Assembly (NCBI GenBank): GCA_938046705.1
Contig: CALIWP010000381.1
Span: 1-11,833 of the forward strand
Source of the DNA: an uncultured Campylobacter sp.
GTDB lineage: Bacteria > Campylobacterota > Campylobacteria > Campylobacterales > Campylobacteraceae
DNA: 11,833 nt
Direction: 5' to 3'
Under the pieces are notes generated by a model. That model was not told the DNA's origin and searched no databases. It was given only the letters and a program-made list of their open reading frames with translations. Below are positions 1-4,891 of this stretch, one piece after another. A program made the translations under genes and the position numbers. The stretch's first letter is position 1. The number at the start of each line of letters is the position of its first letter.

Positions 1-61
1 GTCTCAAAAGCTCGCCGCAAGCGGCCTTTGCGCGCTTACAGATATCTAAAATTTCATTCAT
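1..61 (-). CDS. proA: N-terminus of probable gamma-glutamyl phosphate reductase (ProA), cut by the window edge
   Basis: Only the first 20 codons are visible, beginning MNEILDICKRAKAACGELL. The start is well supported: AAGGAG lies 5 bases before the ATG. The amphipathic pattern I-L-x-x-x-K-R-A-K-x-A-x-x-E-L-L resembles the first helix of ProA, the NADPH-dependent second enzyme of proline synthesis, which reduces gamma-glutamyl phosphate. The presence of proB (first enzyme) upstream on the same strand supports this, since proB and proA are often neighbours. The Abi-like gene ends 9 bases before this start and its stop codon overlaps the ribosome binding site, so this gene may now depend on transcription through the Abi-like gene. 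The identity is an inference from a short N-terminus and context; another helical N-terminus would look similar. Confidence 0.5.
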   Translation of the reverse strand, partial: MNEILDICKRAKAACGELLR

Positions 62-64
62 TTT
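48..64. repeat. left copy of a 17-bp imperfect direct repeat flanking the Abi-like cassette
   Basis: AAAATTTCATTCATTTT here matches AAAATTTCACTCATTTT at 929-945 in 16 of 17 positions, and both copies are followed four bases later by TCCTT (minus-strand AAGGA, a ribosome binding site). On the minus strand each copy reads ATG-A(A/G)T-GAA-ATT-TT, so both look like the same gene start. The pair brackets the Abi-like gene and its RNA. Confidence 0.6.
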
Positions 65-70
65 CGCTCC

Positions 71-826
71 TTAATCATATTTATATTTTAAGTTTACCAT
101 ATGGTTTAAATTTGATATATTTTTAAATGCATCATTTAGGTTAAACCCCAGTCGTAATAGCAAAATTTCAATATTTACAGTTATTGATTTTGCTTTTGTT
201 TTTGGCGGATTATTGTGAAAGATATCATTGCGTGCCTTACGAATCATAGAAAATACATTTAAAAGACTATTTTTTGTGCCGTATTCTGGCAACTTTTGCC
301 CCTTGTATTCGCACACGCTTGCAAAAATATCTCTGAAATCGCTCCAATTCGAGCCTATGATGTTTTGCAAATCACCTAGCGTAAATAAATCAAGCACCTC
401 AAAGCTATTCATTTGCTCTGTTAGATTAACCTTTTTGGTCTGCGCTATGTGGGCAGCTTGTTTTATTAGCTTCGCATTTTTTCCGTATAAAAACCAGTCG
501 TCGGCGTTAGAATTTGAACTATAAATTTCAGATAGTACTAGTGCAACTTTAGAACGCAATGCCGTTTCAAAAATATGGATGATTAAAAACATTTCGTGGT
601 GCGATTTTATGCGTTTATTATAGATTGAAATGACTAAATCAAAGATGTCAACATTATTTTTGGCATATTTTTTAATAATGACGGCAGCTTCTTTGCAAGC
701 ACCCAACAAATATTTATTGTGAAGCAGTGCAATAGAATTTTTAAGTTTACCGAAGCCCGGCATTTTCGTTGCATCACAGTCTAAGTTTTCACATAGTTTT
801 TTACAGATTACACTTTCAAGATACAT
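71..826 (-). CDS. Abi-like (AbiF/Abi_2-type) HEPN-domain protein, probable RNase toxin or abortive-infection protein
   Basis: This is a 251-residue soluble protein with no signal peptide or membrane segment. Near the C-terminus (residues 196-204) it has R-K-A-R-N-D-I-F-H, which contains R199-N200-x3-H204, the R-x4-H signature of HEPN ribonucleases. Earlier parts also fit the Abi-like family: a helix with E87 and R91 in F-E-T-A-L-R (residues 86-91) resembling the family's F-E-x-x-L-R, and a segment L-F-T-L-G-D-L-Q-N-I (147-156) resembling its (S/T)-(F/L)-G-x-L-x-x-(I/L) motif. HEPN proteins of this kind cut RNA in abortive infection or toxin-antitoxin systems. The gene is far richer in A+T than its surroundings (sampled 60-base lines have 25-37% G+C, against 58% in proB), which suggests acquisition by transfer. 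No clear ribosome binding site precedes the ATG; a TATTAT -10 box at 843-848 would give a leader of only about ten bases. A structured RNA lies directly upstream. The family call is good, but the exact subfamily and target are unknown. Confidence 0.65.
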   Translation of the reverse strand: MYLESVICKKLCENLDCDATKMPGFGKLKNSIALLHNKYLLGACKEAAVIIKKYAKNNVDIFDLVISIYNKRIKSHHEMFLIIHIFETALRSKVALVLSEIYSSNSNADDWFLYGKNAKLIKQAAHIAQTKKVNLTEQMNSFEVLDLFTLGDLQNIIGSNWSDFRDIFASVCEYKGQKLPEYGTKNSLLNVFSMIRKARNDIFHNNPPKTKAKSITVNIEILLLRLGFNLNDAFKNISNLNHMVNLKYKYD

Positions 827-841
827 TTAATCATCTTTTGT

Positions 842-848
842 TATAATA
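842..848. promoter_or_regulatory. overlapping back-to-back -10 boxes for the structured RNA (+) and the Abi-like gene (-)
   Basis: The plus strand has a perfect TATAAT at 842-847, preceded by TTG-T (TTTTGTTATAAT, extended -10 like). Transcription would start about seven bases later, exactly where the RNA's outer stem begins (854). Shifted by one base, the minus strand reads TATTAT (848-843), which would start the Abi-like mRNA about ten bases before its ATG. No strong -35 is visible, which is usual for Campylobacter sigma-70 promoters. The overlap implies that the two promoters could not be occupied at the same time. Confidence 0.45.
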
Positions 849-853
849 GTACC

Positions 854-914
854 AATTTGGAGGTCTCATCGCTATGAATTAAGCGAGTATCCGAAAGGAA
901 AGACACTCCAAATT
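854..914 (+). ncRNA. candidate structured RNA (three-way junction) paired with the Abi-like gene
   Basis: The sequence folds without wobble pairs. Outer stem P1a is AATTTGGAG (854-862) with CTCCAAATT (906-914), 9 bp. It continues past a single bulged A905 as P1b, GTCT (863-866) with AGAC (901-904). Inside are hairpin P2, TCGCT (869-873) with AGCGA (882-886) and an 8-base loop, and hairpin P3, TCC (890-892) with GGA (897-899) closed by a GAAA tetraloop (893-896). The GNRA loop, the TATAAT seven bases upstream of P1, and the somewhat T-rich sequence after P1 all favour the plus strand; the same stems would form in minus-strand RNA as part of a leader of the Abi-like mRNA. From memory, AbiF-type HEPN proteins have been reported to be stably associated with a conserved ncRNA that acts as the antitoxin. 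This element has the right place and character, but I cannot compare it with a covariance model. Confidence 0.5.
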
Positions 915-928
915 CTATATTTTCATTC

Positions 929-945
929 AAAATTTCACTCATTTT
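929..945. repeat. right copy of the 17-bp imperfect direct repeat
   Basis: This copy differs from the one at 48-64 by a single C/T at 938. Together the two copies mark an interval of 881 bases from one repeat to the other, containing only the Abi-like gene, the structured RNA and the remnant ORF. Confidence 0.6.
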
Positions 946-956
946 GTTTCCTTGAC

Positions 957-1049
957 TTATAAAAAATCGCAAGCTACGCGGGCTAGTCTAGCAAAGAATA
1001 TCGCCACTGCCGTACTTGTGGCAGTATTGTAAAGTATGTTTTTATTCAT
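957..1049 (-). CDS. doubtful 30-residue hydrophobic/basic ORF
   Basis: The ORF begins MNKNILYNTATSTAVAIFFA and ends in R-L-A-R-V-A-C-D-F-L. It has a weak GAG-containing ribosome binding site (TTTGAGAAAATG) and ends 14 bases before the remnant start at 942, which would fit an operon. The middle could form one short membrane helix. It also contains a hairpin (ACTGCC/GGCAGT) and the palindrome GCTAGTCTAGC. There is no recognisable family, and chance is a real possibility. The rest of 943-1120 shows nothing else. Confidence 0.15.
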   Translation of the reverse strand: MNKNILYNTATSTAVAIFFARLARVACDFL

Positions 1050-1120
1050 TTTCTCAAAGATTTCTCCCTATGCTGTAAATTTACTATCAGCCAAACTCAT
1101 GCCATAAATCTCTTCTTTAG

Positions 1121-1310
1121 CTATTTCTCGGCATTACGCCCAACCTTCTCATTCCAATTCGCGCATAGTGCTTTTGCGTAATCCGCCGGCTCATATCCGC
1201 ACAATTCAAGAACGTCTAGCTCGCCGTTTTTATCGGCGTCCGGTTCGTCAAATTTTACCGTCCAAGCCGCGCCCGCCAAGAGTAGTGCAAAAAAATATAA
1301 TCTTTTTCAT
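1121..1310 (-). pseudogene. small exported EF-hand protein, frameshifted in a T7 run
   Basis: From ATG at 1310 the frame reads M-K-K-I-I-F-F and then goes out of frame in a run of seven T (plus-strand AAAAAAA at about 1289-1295), stopping soon after. With one T removed it reads MKKIIFFALLLAGAAWTVKF, a signal-peptide-like start, followed by D-A-D-K-N-G-E-L-D-V-L-E, a complete EF-hand calcium loop (D1, D3, N5, G6, L8, D9, E12), then a Cys-containing tail ending at TAG 1121 (62 residues). The intact form would be a small periplasmic calcium-binding protein of unknown role. The lesion may be a real mutation, a slippage-prone tract or a sequencing error. It follows proB by 46 bases and may be co-transcribed with it. 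Confidence 0.55.
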
Positions 1311-1356
1311 CTTCGCCCTCTGTTTAAAATTTAAACGCGCGAACACGGCTAAAATT

Positions 1357-2478
1357 TCATTGCAGCGCGATATTATCCGCATGTATCGCGTCATCGTCGC
1401 TTTTGTAGCCTAAAGCCTGCTCTATCTCATCGCTTTTTACCCCCGCTATGCGCGCAAGCTTGCAGCTTGAATAGTTGCTAATGCCGTGCGCCAGCAGCTT
1501 GCCGTCGGTCGCGCAGACGTTTACGATCTCGCCGCGCTCAAACTCGCCGCGCACCTCGGCAATCCCGACTGCAAGCAGGCTTTTGCCCGATTTTATCGCC
1601 TCTGCCGCACCCGCGTCGATAATCACCGCGCCTTTGCTGATCGCGCCGTATGCGAGCCAGTATTTACGCGAGCTAAGCCGCGCTGCGCCCGCGCTAAAGA
1701 GGGTGCCGACCTCGTCGCCCGCCGCTATTTTAAGCAAAATTCCGTCCGTACGCCCGTTTGCGATGATCAGGCTAGTGCCGATCTGATTTGCCATTTGCGC
1801 CGCCGCGATCTTGGTCGCCATGCCGCCCGTGCCGAATTTACTGCCCTCGCCGCCTGCCATTTTGACGACGTGCTCGTCGATTTTTTCGATAAAGCTTAAA
1901 AGTTTTGCGTCCGCGTGCTCGCTCGGATTTTTGTCGTACAGCCCGTCGATATCGCTTAAAATCACGAGCAGATCAGCATCGATTAGCCCCGCTACTAACG
2001 CACTTAGCGTGTCGTTGTCGCCCACTTTCAGTTCATCTGCTACGACGGGATCGTTTTCGTTGATAATCGGCACGATGCCGCGCGAGAGCAGTTCTGCGCA
2101 GACATTTCGCACGCTAAGATAGCGCGCTCTGTCGCTAAAATCGCCGCGGCTTAGCAGCAGCTGCGCGATAATGCGGTCATGCGCCCAAAATAGCCGCTCG
2201 TAAAGATGCATCAGTGCGACCTGTCCGACCGCCGCTAGAGCCTGCTTGCGGCTTAAAATTTTAGGTCTTTGCACGATGCCTAGCAGCCCCATGCCCGCGC
2301 CCACGGCACCCGAGCTTACCAAAGCCACGCAAAAGCCCGTATCTTTTAGCTTGCAAATTTGCGCGACTAGACTTTTGATGAGCCGCTCATTTAGCGAGCC
2401 GTTTGCGTTCGTAAGCGTTGAAGTACCGATCTTTACGACGATACGTTTTGCGCCGCCCAGAAGCTCTTTTCTACCCAT
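1357..2478 (-). CDS. proB: glutamate 5-kinase
   Basis: This is the first enzyme of proline synthesis: it phosphorylates L-glutamate with ATP in the cytoplasm to give gamma-glutamyl phosphate for ProA. It has 373 residues, close to the roughly 367 of E. coli ProB. The amino-acid-kinase domain (about 1-260) carries V-V-K-I-G-T-S-T-L-T (14-23), S-S-G-A-V-G-A-G (55-62), I-N-E-N-D-P-V (139-145), G-D-N-D-T-L-S-A (153-160), S-D-I-D-G-L-Y (175-181) and G-T-G-G-M-A-T-K (216-223). A PUA domain follows (about 270-365), ending in the usual L-G-Y and H-x-D-N pattern. I choose the ATG at 2478 because GGAG lies seven bases before it; an in-frame TTG at 2490 overlaps that site and is unlikely to be the start. 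The family is feedback-inhibited by proline. A perfect TATAAT lies just upstream. Confidence 0.95.
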   Translation of the reverse strand: MGRKELLGGAKRIVVKIGTSTLTNANGSLNERLIKSLVAQICKLKDTGFCVALVSSGAVGAGMGLLGIVQRPKILSRKQALAAVGQVALMHLYERLFWAHDRIIAQLLLSRGDFSDRARYLSVRNVCAELLSRGIVPIINENDPVVADELKVGDNDTLSALVAGLIDADLLVILSDIDGLYDKNPSEHADAKLLSFIEKIDEHVVKMAGGEGSKFGTGGMATKIAAAQMANQIGTSLIIANGRTDGILLKIAAGDEVGTLFSAGAARLSSRKYWLAYGAISKGAVIIDAGAAEAIKSGKSLLAVGIAEVRGEFERGEIVNVCATDGKLLAHGISNYSSCKLARIAGVKSDEIEQALGYKSDDDAIHADNIALQ

Positions 2479-2501
2479 TTTCCGCTCCAAAATTTTTGAA
2501 A

Positions 2502-2507
2502 ATTATA
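2502..2507 (-). promoter_or_regulatory. -10 box of the proB promoter
   Basis: The minus strand reads TATAAT here, 24 bases upstream of the proB ATG, which allows a leader of about 17 bases. The region before it is AT-rich without a clear TTGACA, as is common in Campylobacter. Confidence 0.5.
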
Positions 2508-2707
2508 TCGAAAACGGCTTATTTTAAATTTTATGTTTTGAGCTGTGCGCAGCGTACTTTTGGCTAAAATTTCTAAAACAGTTCTCTTTTTTCTAAGCAT
2601 TATATTTGTGGCGCCTGCGCGCAGGTTTAAATTTAATTTGGCGTTGTCGCGCTGCGAGTTTAAATTTTAGCGGAGTAAATTTTATAGATTTGACTTTAAA
2701 TTTAAAA

Positions 2708-2737
2708 GTATCGCAGGTTAAATTTAACCTGCGATAC
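2708..2737 (-). terminator. perfect 30-bp palindrome, probable intrinsic terminator
   Basis: The two halves, GTATCGCAGGTTAAA and TTTAACCTGCGATAC, are exact reverse complements and can form a 13-bp stem with an AATT loop. On the minus strand the stem is followed by TTTTAAATTT, so it can act as a backup terminator for the flavoprotein gene. On the plus strand it is followed by gaaataatattt, which is a poor U-tract. Confidence 0.6.
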
Positions 2738-2778
2738 GAAATAATATTTGCGAGTATTTCGAGGCGATTTTTGGGGTT

Positions 2779-2811
2779 TTCTGCTTCGCAAGCTCGCAGC
2801 TGCAAGCAGAA
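2779..2811. repeat. inverted repeat (hairpin) without U-tract
   Basis: TTCTGCTT (2779-2786) pairs with AAGCAGAA (2804-2811). Inside, GC-AGCT also pairs with AGCT-GC past single-base bulges, with a CGC loop. Neither strand has a T-run after it, so it is not a standard terminator. Confidence 0.5.
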
Positions 2812-2814
2812 GAA

Positions 2815-2865
2815 GTTAAAATTTGACGAAGATAAGGCATGTAGCCTATCAAGTCAAATTTTAAC
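2815..2865. repeat. 13-bp perfect inverted repeat with inner hairpin
   Basis: GTTAAAATTTGAC (2815-2827) is the exact reverse complement of GTCAAATTTTAAC (2853-2865). The 25-base spacer itself contains AGGC/GCCT with flanking GAT/ATC pairing, so a single long hairpin can form. No T-run follows. It lies between the two terminators of the flavoprotein gene and could be an RNA-stabilising 3' structure or a protein site. Confidence 0.5.
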
Positions 2866-2874
2866 GAAACCCGC

Positions 2875-2894
2875 AAAAAGCGTCCGAAAGACGC
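2875..2894 (-). terminator. intrinsic terminator of the flavoprotein gene
   Basis: On the minus strand GCGTC-TTTCG-GACGC is followed directly by TTTTT. It begins 7 bases past the stop codon of the flavoprotein gene. Confidence 0.75.
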
Positions 2895-2901
2895 CGCAAA
2901 T

Positions 2902-4458
2902 TTAGCCTATATTCTCTCCGGCTATCATACCAAACGTTAGACAATCTGCGATCGCTACGCTACCTAAGCGGCTAGCTCCGTGTACGCCGCCCGTGATCTC
3001 GCCTGCGGCAAATAGTCTTGGAATCGGCATCTCTGTTTGTAGCGAGATAACCTGAGCTTTGGTATTGATATCGATACCGCCCATAGTGTGGTGGAGTTTT
3101 GGTGTACCGCGCATAGCGTAGAAAGGCGGTTTAGAGATATCTACGCCGTTTGTAGTGGTTTTATCCATAGGTTTGCCAAAGTCCTCGTCTTTGCCTGATT
3201 TAACGAAGCTGTTATATCTCTCGACGGTCTTTTTTAGCTCTGCAGCAGGGATTTTATAAAATGCCGCAAGCTCGTCTAGGGTTTCAAATTTCTTTAGTAC
3301 GCCAGATTCTAGCGGTTTAGTGTAGTGTTCAGGTATGACCATGTTTTTTACGCCATCGCTATCGCAGAAGTTGATCGGATAGATATCGGCTTTTGCGTCT
3401 ATTACTTTAAACATAGCTTGAGAGCGGGTGCGGCGGTCTGCTAGCTCGTTCATAAAGCGCTTTCCGGTTCTTGGATCTACTGAAATTCCGTAGCGGAAGC
3501 TACCGTTTACGTTAAACATAGAGCCAACGCCAAAGCCTTTTTCGTCAGGGCATGCCCATGGACCAAACTGTATCCAGCTTAGCTGTACCGGAGTTGCGCC
3601 GATCCTAAATGCCTCTTTCATAGCGCCTGCGGTTGCGCCCGGGTGGTTGGTGCTATCTGTGGTAGGCAAGATAGACGGGTCTTGAACCTGTCTAAAGAAT
3701 ACGTCGCGGCAAAATCCTCCTGCAGCTAGCACTATGCCTTTTTTGGCTTTTATAGTCTTTTTAGTTCCGGTAGTATTTTCGGCGTCGTCTTTTTGGCTCT
3801 TTGGATCAAATTTATAATCCTCTCTGATGATCACACCGTCTACGCCGCCGTCTTTACCGAGTACAAATTCGTCAAATTTAGCCCTTTGTCTTAGCTCGCA
3901 GCCTTGTAAATTTTTAAAATATTCTACCATCGGCTGAACGATACCGGAACCCGAGCCGTTAGCGGTTTGAAGCGATCTAGGTACGCTGTGTCCACCTGCG
4001 TGAGTGACCTTGTCGATGTATTTAGCGCCGCATTTTAGAGTTAGTTTATATGCATCTTGCGCGCGAGTAGCGATGGTGTCGATGAGATCTACGTGATTTA
4101 GTCCGCGGCCGGCTTTTAGGCAGTCTTTGATAAATAGCTCGTTGCTATCTTTGATGCCTTCGGCTTTTTGTTTGTCGCTGTTTGGAACGGCAAAAATTCC
4201 GCCGTTAATTACGGAGTTACCGCCGACGCGTCCCATCTTTTCTAGGATTAGGACTTTGTTGCCCTTTTCGGCTGCGGTGATACCGGCTGCAAGTCCTGCA
4301 AAACCGGAACCGACGATTACTACGTCCCACTCTTCGTCAAATTTGACGTCTTTAGCGTTAACGGCCGCTTGCGCATTTACTCCGCCTAGAGCTAAAGCTC
4401 CGGCACCTACCATACTTAACTTAACAAAATCTCTTCTTGAAACGTTTGAGTTTTTCAT
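2902..4458 (-). CDS. Tat-exported FAD protein of the flavocytochrome c / fumarate reductase family
   Basis: This 518-residue periplasmic flavoprotein probably reduces a C=C bond of an unsaturated carboxylate as an electron acceptor. Residues 7-13 are a twin-arginine motif (S-R-R-D-F-V-K), followed by a hydrophobic stretch and an A-Q-A-A cleavage region near 28-32, so it is exported folded with FAD. The dinucleotide-binding motif is V-V-I-V-G-S-G-F-A-G (46-55). Residues that match Shewanella Fcc3 catalytic ones include R342 in N-E-L-A-D-R (proton donor), H456/H457 in H-H-T-M-G-G and R497 in H-G-A-S-R-L-G; H157 in A-G-G-H-S is probably the equivalent of another. There is no heme-binding C-x-x-C-H, so electrons must come from a separate cytochrome, and none is encoded next to it here. 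AAGGAG precedes the ATG. The substrate (fumarate, urocanate, methacrylate or another) cannot be settled from sequence alone. Confidence 0.88.
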   Translation of the reverse strand: MKNSNVSRRDFVKLSMVGAGALALGGVNAQAAVNAKDVKFDEEWDVVIVGSGFAGLAAGITAAEKGNKVLILEKMGRVGGNSVINGGIFAVPNSDKQKAEGIKDSNELFIKDCLKAGRGLNHVDLIDTIATRAQDAYKLTLKCGAKYIDKVTHAGGHSVPRSLQTANGSGSGIVQPMVEYFKNLQGCELRQRAKFDEFVLGKDGGVDGVIIREDYKFDPKSQKDDAENTTGTKKTIKAKKGIVLAAGGFCRDVFFRQVQDPSILPTTDSTNHPGATAGAMKEAFRIGATPVQLSWIQFGPWACPDEKGFGVGSMFNVNGSFRYGISVDPRTGKRFMNELADRRTRSQAMFKVIDAKADIYPINFCDSDGVKNMVIPEHYTKPLESGVLKKFETLDELAAFYKIPAAELKKTVERYNSFVKSGKDEDFGKPMDKTTTNGVDISKPPFYAMRGTPKLHHTMGGIDINTKAQVISLQTEMPIPRLFAAGEITGGVHGASRLGSVAIADCLTFGMIAGENIG

Positions 4459-4586
4459 AGCTTCTCCTTAAATTTACTTAGCTATTACCTGTAAATCTTT
4501 AATTTACGACTATACTCTAAATACCTTTATTACTCTTGGCGTCTTTTGGGCGTCCTCCTTAGATTAAATTTATTTTAGCTAGTGTT

Positions 4587-4592
4587 ATTATA
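4587..4592 (-). promoter_or_regulatory. -10 box of the flavoprotein promoter
   Basis: The minus strand reads TATAAT, giving a leader of roughly 120 bases before the ATG at 4458. The upstream region is AT-rich with no clear -35. Confidence 0.45.
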
Positions 4593-4845
4593 GGACTTAA
4601 CTTTAAAGAATAAGCTTAAATGAAGGTGTAATTTGGAATTTATTTGTAATATTAAAGGATATATTTGGCTTGAGAGCGTGACTATGTCGGGCTAGGGGTG
4701 GAATAAAAATAAATTTGAATTTAGTCTAATTAAATTGATTTATTATGCAAAATTTAAAGATATAAAAATATATTTGATCAAATTTCGGCGATAATATAAA
4801 ATTTAAGGGCAGGGTAAATTTAGAAAATCGGCAAAAATTTGCAGG

Positions 4846-4879
4846 GAAAATGGCGGCAAATTTGATCTAGTTTGCCGCC
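4846..4879 (-). terminator. intrinsic terminator at the end of the ileS-to-nitrilase operon
   Basis: GGCGGCAAA and TTTGCCGCC (4871-4879 and 4852-4860) form a 9-bp stem with a 10-base loop, followed on the minus strand by ATTTT. It begins 12 bases past the stop of the nitrilase-like gene. Confidence 0.65.
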
Positions 4880-4891
4880 TAAAAATTAAAT

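Larger units (their letters stand above)
841..942 (-). pseudogene. 33-codon remnant ORF starting like proA and running through the RNA region
   Basis: ATG at 942 has a good ribosome binding site (AAGGAAAC, 4 bases away) and begins M-S-E-I-L, close to the M-N-E-I-L of the gene at 61. It then reads N-E-N-I-E-F-G-V-S-F and on through the structured RNA (antisense to it) to TAA at 841. After the first five codons it shows no similarity to the proA-like N-terminus. The simplest reading is the original start of that gene, cut off by insertion of the Abi-like cassette; it may still be translated as a short leader peptide. I do not claim a function. Confidence 0.35.
2479..2901. other. 423-base intergenic region rich in inverted repeats
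   Basis: No gene is credible here. The region holds the proB promoter, the palindrome CCTGCGCGCAGG (2614-2625), a second TATAAT-like site on the minus strand (2599-2604), and four larger inverted repeats listed separately. Short ORFs across it on both strands run through the palindromes and look spurious. Confidence 0.6.
4459..4891. other. 433-base AT-rich intergenic region
   Basis: It contains the flavoprotein promoter and leader on the right-to-left strand and the terminator of the preceding operon. In the leader an AAGGAGG (about 4555-4561 on the minus strand) resembles an ideal ribosome binding site, but no start codon follows at a suitable distance; two direct copies of GACGCC lie just after it. 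I see no gene or convincing regulator site in 4600-4845. Confidence 0.5.

Noticed and set aside
228..524. 98-codon plus-strand ORF opposite the Abi-like gene as a possible antitoxin
   Set aside because: It is antisense to the HEPN gene, has no ribosome binding site, and its Cys- and Phe-rich sequence looks like a shadow frame.
957..1030. ACTGCC/GGCAGT hairpin and GCTAGTCTAGC palindrome as a terminator or attachment site
   Set aside because: There is no T-run after the hairpin on either strand, and there is no integrase or second copy of the palindrome in the window.
1289..1295. T7 tract as a proven phase-variation switch
   Set aside because: Campylobacter switches usually use G/C tracts of eight or more bases; a T7 run is also a common site of sequencing error, so only the frameshift is reported.
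1475..2122. Several long plus-strand ORFs opposite proB
   Set aside because: They lie entirely within proB, lack ribosome binding sites and have low-complexity composition typical of the opposite strand of a G+C-rich gene.
2593..2905. Opposing ORFs of 70 and 99 codons across the intergenic hairpins
   Set aside because: Both run through the perfect palindrome and the terminators, have composition dominated by K-F-K repeats from tttaaattt motifs, and resemble no family.
4770..4800. TTTGATCAAA as an FNR/Crp-type operator upstream of the flavoprotein gene
   Set aside because: The two half-sites overlap instead of being separated by four bases, and it is about 190 bases upstream of the -10 box.
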